Part shown: one piece after another, positions 8,108-16,604 of the stretch
How positions within the stretch are numbered: the stretch's first letter is position 1
Layout of the letters: each line of letters begins with the position of its first letter
From: Rummeliibacillus pycnus_B
GTDB taxonomy: Bacteria > Bacillota > Bacilli > Bacillales_A > Planococcaceae
DNA length: 64,000 nucleotides
Reading direction: 5' to 3'
NCBI RefSeq assembly: GCF_050459865.1
Contig: NZ_JBCMNM010000017.1
Coordinates: forward strand, 62,001 to 126,000
Notes under the pieces: generated by a model
Told to the model about the DNA's origin: nothing
Seen by the model: the letters and a program-made list of their open reading frames with translations, nothing else
Databases searched by the model: none
Translations under genes and position numbers: made by a program

Positions 8108-8317
8108 TTGAGTTTTAAATATAAGGATGACATTTTTAACAGTATGAATTTAGTCCAAGAGCTTGTAAAAGATTATGGAGCCTGCCTAGAATGTGGAAAT
8201 AGTAGTATAGGAAGTAACAAAAATGTTGGTTCAATGGATTTTGATGGAAAATTAGGAACATTTGAACGGACTTGTAAGTGTGGTTGGAATGTGAAAATTA
8301 AAATGGAAAAAATTTAA
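8108..8317 (+). CDS. DUF3797-like small zinc-ribbon protein
   Basis: A 69-aa protein with two Cys pairs, ACLECGN (C-x2-C) and TCKCGWN (C-x-C), about 30 residues apart. This is the layout of a DUF3797 zinc ribbon (phage and Bacillus small proteins of unknown function). The start is TTG 8108, eight bases after AAGGAG; the ATG at 8090 lies in front of that site and cannot use it. It is probably cytosolic. A hairpin at 8390 ends the unit. Confidence 0.7.
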   Translation: MSFKYKDDIFNSMNLVQELVKDYGACLECGNSSIGSNKNVGSMDFDGKLGTFERTCKCGWNVKIKMEKI

Positions 8318-8389
8318 CGTAATTACTGTAATAAGCATGAGTCGAGAGAATGCTCATCTATACGACTTATTATTTTGAAACATTAAGAT

Positions 8390-8420
8390 GTGATAGGTAG
8401 GAAATACCTATCACTATTTT
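8390..8420 (+). terminator. Intrinsic terminator
   Basis: GTGATAGGTA and TACCTATCAC form a perfect ten-base stem around GGAAA, followed by TATTTTTA. Confidence 0.7.
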
Positions 8421-8479
8421 TATGAACTCCATTGATAATACCATTTTAGATAATCATGTTGTTGGTGACCTTTCTCTGA

Positions 8480-8995
8480 CTATTTTTTAACGTCAATTTT
8501 CCATTTTATTTCTTTATGATCTAAACTAAATGCAGGAGTAAAAATTAATTTATAGGTACCCGTTTTAGCTACGTCATATTTGATGAAACCAGAAAGTTTT
8601 TTGCCCTTGTTTATATCTCCAGAAATAGGTGTTTTTTTACCATAGTATTCATCTTGAGCTTTATCACCCTTATATAAACTAAAATGACTTGAATCTACAT
8701 ATATTTTATTTTTGCTACCGTTTTTAACTTTTATGTTTACCTGAAGTACTTTTCCGTTATGTGGACTATTGTTTTTGTCAGGTTTTACAATTTTTGCTTT
8801 AGTAATAGTAATTTCAACACCATTTACTTTTACTGTTTCACCAACTGTGTGAATTTTATTTTTCTCTTTTTTGTCTGCTTTTTGTTCAACTTTTGTAGTT
8901 GAATCACCTTCTGCTTTTTTTACTCGAGTATCTCCACAAGCTGTAAGGAAAATGGCTAAAATTATAGAAACTACACACATTAATTTCTTTTTCAA
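8480..8995 (-). CDS. DUF4352 domain lipoprotein
   Basis: A 171-aa lipoprotein. The signal sequence has lipobox FLTA-C, followed by a Lys/Thr/Glu linker to about residue 48. The rest is an immunoglobulin-like DUF4352 (telokin-like) domain with the usual opening 'TVGETVKVNGVEITITKAKI' and the 'KVLQVNIKVKNGSKNKIYV' strand pair. TTG 8995 is used as the start because AAAGGAGGAAG lies just before it. DUF4352 lipoproteins are surface proteins of unknown role, common in Bacillus and Clostridium. It is monocistronic. Confidence 0.88.
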   Translation of the reverse strand: MKKKLMCVVSIILAIFLTACGDTRVKKAEGDSTTKVEQKADKKEKNKIHTVGETVKVNGVEITITKAKIVKPDKNNSPHNGKVLQVNIKVKNGSKNKIYVDSSHFSLYKGDKAQDEYYGKKTPISGDINKGKKLSGFIKYDVAKTGTYKLIFTPAFSLDHKEIKWKIDVKK

Positions 8996-9255
8996 TATTT
9001 CTTCCTCCTTTAAAAAAGGCCACTAAAAGAACAATGTATCACTTTAATTTTAGTCTTAACTAGTTTGATTTAAGTTATTCGTTGGCTAAGTTCACTTTTT
9101 GATGTCTAAAATTTATAAATAATCGGTTAAGAATTTGAAGAATATTAAGTGTATTAAATTTACTAAGCGGTCTTTATTTTGATGTATGAAGGGAAATGGT
9201 AGTGGCTACACTAGTTCTATTGTAAATAGACTTTCAATATTTGGAGGCGATGAAG

Positions 9256-9573
9256 ATGCAAATGACAGAACAAGCTGCTGCATTTTTTAAAAAGGAAATG
9301 GCAGAAAAGAATGAAGATACATTGCGTTTTTATAATTTGGCAGGGTGTTGTCAACCAGTTTTGACTGCTGAGTTTGAACCAGCTCAAGCTGATGATAAAA
9401 TTGAAATCGTCGACAATGTGAAAATTGCAATTGAACCGGCTGTAGTGGATGATTTAAAGGATGTCACAATTGGAATTGATGATACTGGTGATGAAGTCGA
9501 ACTTGTTTTAGATGGATATATTATTCCTGAACAATGTGGCTGTGATCATGAGCATCACCATGATCACAATTAA
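9256..9573 (+). CDS. HesB/IscA-like iron-sulfur family protein with His-rich tail
   Basis: A 105-aa protein of the IscA/HesB-like (Fe-S cluster biosynthesis) fold. Cysteines are C31-C32 (LAGCCQP) and a C-terminal C94-G-C96, close to the Cys...CGC pattern of A-type carriers, but with a vicinal Cys pair. The last residues, CDHEHHHDHN, form an acidic His-rich metal-binding tail. ATG 9256 is chosen because GGAGG lies eight bases upstream, whereas ATG 9250 is too close. Canonical A-type carriers insert clusters into apoproteins in the cytosol. Here the low pI, many Asp/Glu and His tail suggest a divergent branch with metal binding of its own. A hairpin at 9672 follows. Confidence 0.75.
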   Translation: MQMTEQAAAFFKKEMAEKNEDTLRFYNLAGCCQPVLTAEFEPAQADDKIEIVDNVKIAIEPAVVDDLKDVTIGIDDTGDEVELVLDGYIIPEQCGCDHEHHHDHN

Positions 9574-9671
9574 TAAATATGAAATTCTAAATTGTGCAGA
9601 ATACCTGAAATTTAGATATTCCGTTCATATTTAATACAAAAAATGTAAATCAAATTCTATCTCAAAAATGT

Positions 9672-9712
9672 AAAACCTTTCCTACAATAAAATGTGGGAA
9701 AGGTTTTAAAAT
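9672..9712 (+). terminator. Terminator-like hairpin
   Basis: AAAACCTTTCC...GGAAAGGTTTT forms a strong stem with a short T run (TTTT then AAAATTG). It follows the IscA-like gene. Confidence 0.65.
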
Positions 9713-10024
9713 TGTTAAAGCCTTTTAATATTATAACAACTAATATGAATATACTAATGTTAGTGATAGGGGAGAATATTTACATATAGAACTAATTTGA
9801 AATTGCGATTTGAGATTTGTGTTTAATTCTTACTCTTGAGTAGGAATAAAACACATCATTCCAATATAAACAATTACCCTATGATTACATATATAAATAG
9901 CTCCTTAACTTAACATTCCCATAAGAATTACTTATGGAAATGTTAATAATAATATTAATTTTCTTAATGATGATTATTCTATAAAATGTACACAAGAACA
10001 ATATTCATAAGAAAGGGGATCATT

Positions 10025-10498
10025 ATGCAGTTTACAATAAGTCCAATTGCATTTGTTCATAATACTCGAATTAACTTAGAAGATGATGATTGGGGATCCA
10101 TTATTTCAACCATTCAACTGGATCCGAGTATTAGTCCAGCAGCCATTATGGGGCTAGATGATTTTTCTCATATAGAAATCATATTTTATTTTGATAAAGT
10201 ATCTGATGATAAAATCCAATATGAAGCTAGACATCCACGAAATAATAAAGAATTCCCTGAAGTTGGCATCTTTGCCCAAAGAGGTAAAAATAGGCCCAAT
10301 AAATTAGGCGTAACAATTGTTAAGCTTTTACAAGTTAAAGAAAATCAAATCGTTGTAAAAGGTTTGGATGCAATTGACGGTACACCAATCATTGATATAA
10401 AACCTGTAATGAAAGAATTTTTGCCTAAGGAAGAAGTTATTCAACCAAAATGGTCTATCACCTTGATGGAAGAGTATTGGAAGACTCATAAAGAATAA
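10025..10498 (+). CDS. TrmO-family SAM-dependent methyltransferase (UPF0066)
   Basis: A 157-aa member of the TrmO/YaeB family, beta-barrel SAM enzymes that in Escherichia coli methylate N6 of threonylcarbamoyladenosine-37 in tRNA-Thr. Family landmarks are the N-terminal 'SPIAFVHN', 'LDDFSHIEIIFYF' and the SAM-binding 'GIFAQRGKNRPNKLGVT' (family: FATRSPxRPNxIG). The central motif here has QRGKNRPN in place of TRSPxRPN, which is the form seen in many Gram-positive members. ATG 10025 follows AAAGGGGAT. A divergent tRNA-Thr lies 3.7 kb upstream, which is suggestive but may be chance. Confidence 0.85.
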   Translation: MQFTISPIAFVHNTRINLEDDDWGSIISTIQLDPSISPAAIMGLDDFSHIEIIFYFDKVSDDKIQYEARHPRNNKEFPEVGIFAQRGKNRPNKLGVTIVKLLQVKENQIVVKGLDAIDGTPIIDIKPVMKEFLPKEEVIQPKWSITLMEEYWKTHKE

Positions 10499-10630
10499 CT
10501 AATCAATTCCCCAAAAAATACAGCATTAAAATAATTATCATTAAAAAGACCTTGTACTCTATCAAGATATTCAGTTTTTCCGTCAATCTTTAATCTTTGA
10601 ACATTAAATGATATCCAATTTTGTTCATTG

Positions 10631-11123
10631 TGGAGCGAAAAACGGCGACTCCTCGAAAATGAATTCGCATTTCCTTCGTGCGATGTTAATTCAATGAAGC
10701 TCATTCATAGTTCTAAGGGAAAAGCGTGAATGAAAGCCCTCAGGAACATAGTAAGTTCTGAAAAGTAAAAAAAGGTAACATTTATAATAAAAATCTTGTA
10801 AAGCTATCTTTGTTGATGTGGAATTAGCGAAAATTCTTTTTGATCTGTAAGAGCAAGAAGAATTTTCTGCGACGAAGCTAGCGAAGCGATGCAGGAGCAA
10901 TCTTTGCCTGCGGGAAAGCGAGACAGGTGAGACCCCGCAGGCAGCGAGGAGCGCTGCCGAGGAGGCTCAACGATCGCCCGCGGAAAGCGAAGCTAATTCC
11001 ACATCAAGTAGAAACAGATTAATTCTATTAATATTTATATTTAAACACTTTTAAATACCCTAAACGTAGGTAAAATAGATTGAAGCCAAGCCCGTAGAAA
11101 GCGCCGTCTGAAGCGGAACAAAC
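10631..11123. repeat. Nested dispersed intergenic repeat, copy A
   Basis: A roughly 490-base non-coding element, repeated at 21757-22195. The outer borders are 'gagcgaaaaacggcgactcc' on the left and 'cccgtagaaagcgccgtctg' on the right. Inside lies a second element bounded by a perfect 16-base inverted repeat, TTGATGTGGAATTAGC (10813-10828) and its complement (10992-11007). Its GC-rich core (gggaaagcgagacagg ... gaggaggctcaacg ... cccgcggaaagcg) is of the kind found in many copies in Bacillaceae genomes. Copy A carries about 60 extra bases with their own inverted repeat (gaaaattctt/aagaattttc) compared with copy B. No open frame of note. It probably forms large structured RNA or cruciforms if transcribed. 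Confidence 0.85.
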
Positions 11124-11296
11124 AAATCTGAATAACCGAAAATGGATTTAAGAAATTGATTCTCATAGTAATATTTAGATTTTAAGGTTTGTTATCCTTC
11201 AATATTTTGAGTGGTAAATCTAGAATATATTTTTTTACAATAATTATGGAAATTAATTATAATATATAGTAATAATGGTAGGAGAGGGGAGATACA

Positions 11297-11713
11297 GTGA
11301 TTTCAATTAAGTATAAATTAGAATCCGATGATTTGCCTATTTTAAAGAATATTTATCAATCAGTAGGCTGGATGAAACATGATGAAGAGGTCATCCAAAA
11401 GGTCTTTGATGCGAGTACTCATAAAGTGTTTGTGATGGAAGGTGAAAAAATTATAGGGTTTGCTAGAGCTCTTTCAGATGGTGTATTTAATGCAACAATC
11501 TATGATGTTGTCGTACATAAAGATTTTCAAAATAAAGGTGTTGCAAAAATTGTAGTAGAAGATTTACTTAAACAATTAGAACATGTTTCTTGTATTCAAC
11601 TAATTGCAACAACTGGAAATGATACTTTTTACAAAAAATTCGGTTTTAAAAAGTTAAAGACTGGAATGGCAATTTATCAAAATGAAGAATTAGCAAGGGA
11701 ATATTTAGAATAG
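11297..11713 (+). CDS. GNAT family N-acetyltransferase
   Basis: A 138-aa acetyltransferase. The acetyl-CoA-binding motif A is visible as 'DVVVHKDFQNKGVAKIVVEDLL' (Q/RxxGxG/A form: QNKGVA, residues about 78-83), followed by the 'FYKKFGFKKL' motif B. The small single-domain architecture resembles Bacillus GNATs that act on small amines or amino sugars; the substrate is unknown. The GTG start has GGAGAGGGGAG just upstream. The next gene at 11757 follows closely, so the two may be co-transcribed. Confidence 0.85.
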   Translation: MISIKYKLESDDLPILKNIYQSVGWMKHDEEVIQKVFDASTHKVFVMEGEKIIGFARALSDGVFNATIYDVVVHKDFQNKGVAKIVVEDLLKQLEHVSCIQLIATTGNDTFYKKFGFKKLKTGMAIYQNEELAREYLE

Positions 11714-11756
11714 TATTAATATAATAAAAGGGAAAATTCATTTATAAATGAGGTGC

Positions 11757-12356
11757 ATGAATATATTTGAAATTAAACATAATCGAAAGAATGTCATTGT
11801 ATTATTACATGAAATTTATGGAATAAATGATCATATAAAGTATTATGCTAATCTTTTTTGTGAATTGGGGTGTTACGATGTAGTATGTCCTGATTTGCTT
11901 AAGAAGGATGGTCCATTTACTTATGATAGTGAACAATTAGCATATCAATTTTTCACAGAAAAAATTGGATTTGAAGAAGCTGCGACAGAAACTAAGAAAT
12001 TAATTGAAGAATTGAGTTCAGAATATGAAAAAGTACATATCGTGGGTTTTAGTATCGGGGCTACTGTTGCTTGGTTATGCAGTGAAATGAAGGAAGTTGA
12101 TCGAATCGTTTGCGTTTATGGATCACGTATTCGTATTTATTTAGAAATGTCACCAGCTTGCCCAGTTTTATGTATGTATGGTGAGACCGAAAAATCATTT
12201 GATGTTTCGTTACTAGTTAATCAATTAGAAAAGAAGGATGTTGAAACGCAGCTCCTAACAGGTACTCATGGTTTTGCGAATCCTTACTCAAAGGAGTTTA
12301 ATAGGGAGTCTTACATAAAAGCAAATGAAATAATAAAGAATTTCTTATTGAAATAA
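11757..12356 (+). CDS. Dienelactone-hydrolase-like alpha/beta hydrolase
   Basis: A 199-aa alpha/beta hydrolase. The oxyanion region is 'VLLHEIYGIN', the nucleophile elbow is 'GFSIGA' (Ser, residues about 97-102), and a late 'GTHGF' holds the catalytic His. An Asp/Glu before it (CMYGETEKSF) fits the DLH family, whose nucleophile is often Cys; here it is Ser. It is shorter than true dienelactone hydrolases (about 230-250 aa). ATG 11757 is used because homologous proteins start MNIxEI; the upstream ATG 11748 is possible. It is probably cytosolic, with unknown substrate. Confidence 0.8.
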   Translation: MNIFEIKHNRKNVIVLLHEIYGINDHIKYYANLFCELGCYDVVCPDLLKKDGPFTYDSEQLAYQFFTEKIGFEEAATETKKLIEELSSEYEKVHIVGFSIGATVAWLCSEMKEVDRIVCVYGSRIRIYLEMSPACPVLCMYGETEKSFDVSLLVNQLEKKDVETQLLTGTHGFANPYSKEFNRESYIKANEIIKNFLLK

Positions 12357-12377
12357 TACGGGGATAAAGGAGATATG

Positions 12378-12737
12378 ATGAAGTTATACGGAAATGCATA
12401 CAAATTCATACTGAAAAAAGACTTTATGCTACTGATTATTGTGTTTGTATTAATATTTTTTACATCTTTCATTTGGTTTGGCGTACCTGTTTTTATAATA
12501 AGTGGTTGGATGTTCAAGTTAGAATTCCCTGTGTATATCCAGTTGATTGTCGTATCACTTAGTGTTGGTATCCTACTTTCTTTATACTTTGTTCCCTTCA
12601 ATATAAAAGTAGCGAAAAAAGTTGCAGAGATTAAACAGCAAAGTACTAAAAGCAGATTTATTCGAATACAATCATCATTTGTCTTGCTATTTACAATGAT
12701 TTTTGTTGTGTTCATCATATTTGTCTTTTTAATCTAA
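12378..12737 (+). CDS. Hypothetical membrane protein
   Basis: A 119-aa protein with three strong hydrophobic segments (residues about 16-45, 53-75 and 97-118) and a basic stretch between segments 2 and 3 (KVAKKVAEIKQQ). AAAGGAG precedes two adjacent ATGs (12375, 12378); the second has the better spacing. It may be read from the same transcript as 11757. No family recognised. Confidence 0.7.
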   Translation: MKLYGNAYKFILKKDFMLLIIVFVLIFFTSFIWFGVPVFIISGWMFKLEFPVYIQLIVVSLSVGILLSLYFVPFNIKVAKKVAEIKQQSTKSRFIRIQSSFVLLFTMIFVVFIIFVFLI

Positions 12738-12772
12738 AAACGATAGAAAAGTTTCTAATATTACTTTTAATT

Positions 12773-13426
12773 TCAATTATTATCGTTTTCTTGAACGCCT
12801 TTCCCTAAATATTCACCAGCAGATGGATCGTAATAAATTTCCATATACTTTCCGGATTTAGTTTGTCCTTCTATTATAAAAAAAGGTCTTTGCTCATCGT
12901 CACGTAAAATTTGAAAATGATAGCCTAGTTTAAAAGGTGGTTTTTTAAAGCTAGGTCTAAGAGCAAATCTTTTAACAGCTAAATTGACAATGTCATTGCT
13001 ATTGATAGTAATATCTGATCTTTTAAATGGAATGTCACTCGAGGTATCCAATATAATATATTTTTTTAATTTTCCATTTTTTATTTCAGTAGCCATTCGA
13101 TACTTTGCATTAGGTAAACTAAACATTCCATTCCAATTAGCTTTCTTTCCATCAAGACCACTTATTTTCCCATCATCAACACTTGCCATATTAATCAATA
13201 GAGGATTTTTGTCATATTCTTTCGCTTGTTGAATTCCAAGATCGATAGCTTGCTGTATCGTAATTTCTTTAGTAGGTAATGAATCGAATGAATCTACACT
13301 AAATACAGTTCTATTTTCAATTCTTTTTTGAAACACAGAATCTTTAAATCTAGTAATATCGAATGAATACCAAAAACAAAATAGTAGGATACAAAAGAAT
13401 ATAAATCGTAGTATTTTGCTATACAA
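12773..13426 (-). CDS. Membrane-anchored hypothetical protein (PepSY-like C-terminus?)
   Basis: A 217-aa protein with one N-terminal membrane anchor (residues about 5-22) and an extracytoplasmic domain. Two halves each begin with a helix ('ITIQQAIDLGIQQAKEYD' and 'NSNDIVNLAVKRFAL') followed by strands, and the end reads 'IYYDPSAGEYLGKG'. That resembles PepSY-type domains, in which a helix and strands end in an acidic GEYLG-like turn. This is inference, not a firm family call. TTG 13426 follows AAAGGATG. It is convergent with 12378 and monocistronic. Confidence 0.7.
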   Translation of the reverse strand: MYSKILRFIFFCILLFCFWYSFDITRFKDSVFQKRIENRTVFSVDSFDSLPTKEITIQQAIDLGIQQAKEYDKNPLLINMASVDDGKISGLDGKKANWNGMFSLPNAKYRMATEIKNGKLKKYIILDTSSDIPFKRSDITINSNDIVNLAVKRFALRPSFKKPPFKLGYHFQILRDDEQRPFFIIEGQTKSGKYMEIYYDPSAGEYLGKGVQENDNN

Positions 13427-13689
13427 TCTTTCACATCCTTTTTGTCGTAAATATTCAATCCAAAATTATCTATTACATTGTATTCTACTTAAAGAAATTT
13501 TAGAAAAGCAAAAAGGAGATAATTTTCCAAATTAAGGTGATTGTTGATTAGCAAATTGAATAATAGGGAATATGTGGATATTAAGATTTGAATTAAGTTA
13601 TAATTTACTAAAGATGATATGAGTAAAATAAAAAGATGGATTAAATGTATATAAGCCTACCTATGAAATAGAAAGGAAGATTAAGAGAA

Positions 13690-13857
13690 ATGACTATGAT
13701 TGCTTCATTTGCGCCTTTGCTTATCTTGTTTATTTATATTATTCCAATTATATTTGTAATTTGGTTTATGGTTAATATGGTGAATTTACAAAAAGAGAAT
13801 AATACAATTTTGAAATCAATTGAAGAAAAATTAAACCGTAAAAATAAAGGGGAATAA
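13690..13857 (+). CDS. Small membrane protein with charged C-terminus (first of three)
   Basis: A 55-aa protein. One long hydrophobic helix (residues about 6-32) is followed by a Gln/Glu/Asn/Lys-rich amphipathic tail (residues about 35-55, KSIEEKLNRKNKGE). AAAGGAAG lies about ten bases before the ATG. The gene is too short for ordinary gene-finder cut-offs but ends only 22 bases before the next small gene, which supports a real operon. It resembles the general plan of single-span regulatory peptides; no family is named. Confidence 0.65.
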   Translation: MTMIASFAPLLILFIYIIPIIFVIWFMVNMVNLQKENNTILKSIEEKLNRKNKGE

Positions 13858-13879
13858 CTCTTTATGAGGAGGGAATAAA

Positions 13880-14077
13880 TTGATTAAATCTTTGAAGGGA
13901 CAGCTAATTTTATCGTTATTCGTATCAGGATGTTCTATTTATTTAATTTTTTCTAGATTCGAGTTAAATGATGGAAATCGATTTGTACAAATCATTTTCT
14001 TCTTTGCTTTGATTTTAAACATATTTAATAGTGGATTACTAACTCAAAAATATATGCATTCGAAGAAAAGCGTATAA
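13880..14077 (+). CDS. Small membrane protein (second of three)
   Basis: A 65-aa protein with two membrane segments (residues about 8-24 and 34-52) and short charged ends. The TTG start at 13880 is supported by GAGGAGGG. It lies 22 bases after the 13690 gene and 18 bases before the 14096 gene, so all three are very likely one transcript. Family not recognised. Confidence 0.7.
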   Translation: MIKSLKGQLILSLFVSGCSIYLIFSRFELNDGNRFVQIIFFFALILNIFNSGLLTQKYMHSKKSV

Positions 14078-14095
14078 ATTTAGAGAGGTGTAAAA

Positions 14096-14257
14096 ATGAA
14101 AGAAGATTATTATATTGGCTGGGGAACTTTAGCGCTAATTAACGCTGGAATTGCCCAAGGAAAGAATCGAACTGGATTCAATTGGTTTTGCTTATCTTTA
14201 TTTTTAGGTCCACTAGCTACATTTATATTACTATTTGTAGAAAAGAGAGTGCAATAA
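14096..14257 (+). CDS. Small membrane protein with NAGIAQGKNRTG motif (third of three)
   Basis: A 53-aa protein starting MKEDYYIGWG. The pattern 'ALINAGIAQGKNRTGFNWF' followed by 'LFLGPLATFILLFVEKR' (in two blocks) is the recurring layout of small two-helix Bacillus membrane proteins, in which a polar GKxRxG-F/W turn separates the helices and a G-P-L-A starts the second. The ATG has GAGAGGTG upstream. It is the last of three contiguous tiny membrane-protein genes; the role is unknown. Confidence 0.7.
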   Translation: MKEDYYIGWGTLALINAGIAQGKNRTGFNWFCLSLFLGPLATFILLFVEKRVQ

Positions 14258-14427
14258 TTCCCTCACAAAAGGAAGCATAAATTAGTTTTATAAAACGTGG
14301 GTCACTTGTGTTAGGTATTGACTTAGGGCAAAAAAAGAAGAGTGATTGGAAAAATTACATTTTTATGTGCAACCGAAACGTTTGTTATCATTCGTTTTAA
14401 TTGTAAAAAAAATTGGAGGTGTACCAC

Positions 14428-15888
14428 TTGAAAAGAATAATCCCGCAGTCATTTTATAATTTTTTATCTGAAGAGTTAAAGTATCTAGAGTCGGTTGGAA
14501 AACTACAAAAAGGTCAAGCAAACGATTTGATGCAGTTATATGATAATCCGAACAAAAGCCAGTCAAAAAATGATATTAATATTAATATTATTCATGTTCT
14601 ACTCACAATTGGTTCGATTCTCATTGGTTTAGGCATCCTTACATTTGTTGCGAGTAACTGGTCACACCTAACAAGTATCACGAAATATATTATTTTATTA
14701 GCAATCTTAATCATCTTCTTCATAGTAGGTAAGTTGCTAGAAGTAAAGAAACCTACACTTTCAAAAACCTCTTATTACATTGGTGTTTTCGCTTTTGGGG
14801 GAGAACTATTCTATATAGGCCAGTTATTTCACTTAGGCATTCACGCATCAGATATGTTCCTAGCATGGGGGATTGGTACCTTGCCACTTGCGTATTACTT
14901 GAAGGATAAGTATTTAAAGGGATTCAGTTTAGCTTTAGTCTACATTTTTGTAGAAATGAAATTTATTGTAATCGACAGTCCATATCCATATGGGGCAATT
15001 ATCGTAATACCACTTCTGTTCCTAGCTGGACATTATATGTTAAAGGAATATCAGTACATATTGAAATGGGTAAATTTATTCTTTGTTTATCAATATATTC
15101 AATTCCAGTTCTATTACATCCCTATAGGAGATCATCACTTCCCGTGGATATTCTTAATTAGTATCCCAATATTATTCTTCATAGGGCATCGTTTCTATAA
15201 TAAATCACTTATACTATTTATCATTAATACTGCATTAGTTATTGAGGCTATTACTTCTTTGTATTCCGAAGACTCAAATATCAGTAACACAATGGAAATA
15301 GCATTTGGTTTAATCACCTTCATTGTGGTTCTTCCAACACTGTATTATGTAACTCACCGTTACTATGAGAAGTCCATCATCTTATTTACGACGAACACTT
15401 TAGCTTTATTAATATCCGTTATCACCATTTACACTTATTTTGTCCACTCAAATAATTCAGTATTTCTTTTAGCTATTTTGTTTGTTTTAGGTATGATTTT
15501 ATACTACCAACCTTTCAGAGAGTACGATCCAGCTTCGAAAATTATGGGTGCAATCATACACTTCAGTTCTGCTTTAGCCTTAAGCTTCCCAGATTTATGG
15601 GAATCCAGTTATCCTAGTCTATCAGGTTCATCTATTCCCGCAGTTATTTGTCTAGTACTTGGCGTAGCGTACTGTATCTATGCACTGATTTTAGTAGCGA
15701 AGAACAATCTACTAGGGGTATTCATCATAAGTATCTTTGTTTTCAGATTCTATGTTGATTTATCACTTCAATTTATGAGTAAATCAATTGCTTTCATCTT
15801 AGGGGGTATTCTCCTAATTGTTCTTGGTTATTGGTTTGAACGTACACGTAAAGGAGGAAAGAAGAATGAGAAAACTGACAAGGAATAA
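14428..15888 (+). CDS. DUF2157 family polytopic membrane protein
   Basis: A 486-aa protein. A soluble N-terminus of about 55 residues carries the DUF2157 signature of Leu-rich helices ahead of the first span, followed by roughly a dozen transmembrane segments. The segment 'SILIGLGILTFVASNWSHL' is the highly conserved DUF2157 piece (GxGxxxFxAxNW). TTG 14428 has GGAGGT seven bases upstream; the ATG at 14413 precedes that site. The gene overlaps the GDYXXLXYXI gene at 15866 by 23 bases. The same pair is found together in other bacteria, implying a joint envelope function that is still unknown. Confidence 0.88.
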   Translation: MKRIIPQSFYNFLSEELKYLESVGKLQKGQANDLMQLYDNPNKSQSKNDININIIHVLLTIGSILIGLGILTFVASNWSHLTSITKYIILLAILIIFFIVGKLLEVKKPTLSKTSYYIGVFAFGGELFYIGQLFHLGIHASDMFLAWGIGTLPLAYYLKDKYLKGFSLALVYIFVEMKFIVIDSPYPYGAIIVIPLLFLAGHYMLKEYQYILKWVNLFFVYQYIQFQFYYIPIGDHHFPWIFLISIPILFFIGHRFYNKSLILFIINTALVIEAITSLYSEDSNISNTMEIAFGLITFIVVLPTLYYVTHRYYEKSIILFTTNTLALLISVITIYTYFVHSNNSVFLLAILFVLGMILYYQPFREYDPASKIMGAIIHFSSALALSFPDLWESSYPSLSGSSIPAVICLVLGVAYCIYALILVAKNNLLGVFIISIFVFRFYVDLSLQFMSKSIAFILGGILLIVLGYWFERTRKGGKKNEKTDKE

Positions 15889-16444
15889 ACAATTCTTCCT
15901 CTCTCTTTTAGTTCCTGTAATCATATTAATTGCAATGACTGTAAAACCACTTTTAACTGTCTTAACAGGTGAAACAATTTATTTACAAACTACACCTGTT
16001 GACCCATCTGATATAGTTTATGGAGACTATGTAGACTTAGAGTTTGAAATCGAAACTATACCTCTGAATCTCTTAGATATGGGGTTACAGAAACAATTAA
16101 GCAATGATAAAGAATATTTCAATTTTGATAATGCCAAAACCGTATATATTAAGCTAAAGCAAAACAAGAAAACAAATACTTACGATGCCATAAAAGTGAC
16201 GGAAACTAAGCCAAAAACAGGAGTATTTATCAAAGGTGAATTAGATTCCTCAATTGACCAAGCAGATTGGGATAACGATAAGTCACCGAAAGTAGCTCAT
16301 GTTAATATTCCCATTGAACGATACTATGTAGAAGATAATAAGGGCACACATTTAGAAAAACAGTCTCAAAAAGGTAAATTAAAAGCAGAAATCAGAGTAA
16401 GAAATGGATACGCTGTAATAAGGAGTATCAATATTGTTGATTAA
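15866..16444 (+). CDS. GDYXXLXYXI family membrane-anchored protein
   Basis: A 192-aa protein with one N-terminal membrane segment (residues about 9-28) and an outer domain bearing 'PVDPSDIVYGDYVDLEFEI', the signature block (GDYxxLxYxI) that names the family. It overlaps and is translationally coupled with the DUF2157 gene; AAAGGAGG lies inside that gene just before ATG 15866. In B. subtilis-like genomes the pair sits in the envelope and is uncharacterised. A strong terminator follows at 16503. Confidence 0.88.
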   Translation: MRKLTRNKQFFLSLLVPVIILIAMTVKPLLTVLTGETIYLQTTPVDPSDIVYGDYVDLEFEIETIPLNLLDMGLQKQLSNDKEYFNFDNAKTVYIKLKQNKKTNTYDAIKVTETKPKTGVFIKGELDSSIDQADWDNDKSPKVAHVNIPIERYYVEDNKGTHLEKQSQKGKLKAEIRVRNGYAVIRSINIVD

Positions 16445-16502
16445 TAAGTAGAGAAGGGGATTTTTATCCTTTGTTTTTCCAAAATCTAAATGAGTTACAT
16501 TA

Positions 16503-16550
16503 AAAAAACCTTCACATTGAAGCTAACCATTCAATGTGAGGGTTTTTTCT
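16503..16550 (+). terminator. Intrinsic terminator
   Basis: A stem of about 15 pairs (CCTTCACATTGAA / TTCAATGTGAGGG) is followed by TTTTTT, with an A tract on the left. It therefore serves the 14428-16444 unit and may also stop the convergent ftsH. Confidence 0.9.
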
Positions 16551-16604
16551 AATTAATTGTGCCAGATACTGCAAAGGTTAGTAACAATTAATTTTTAAAC
16601 CATA

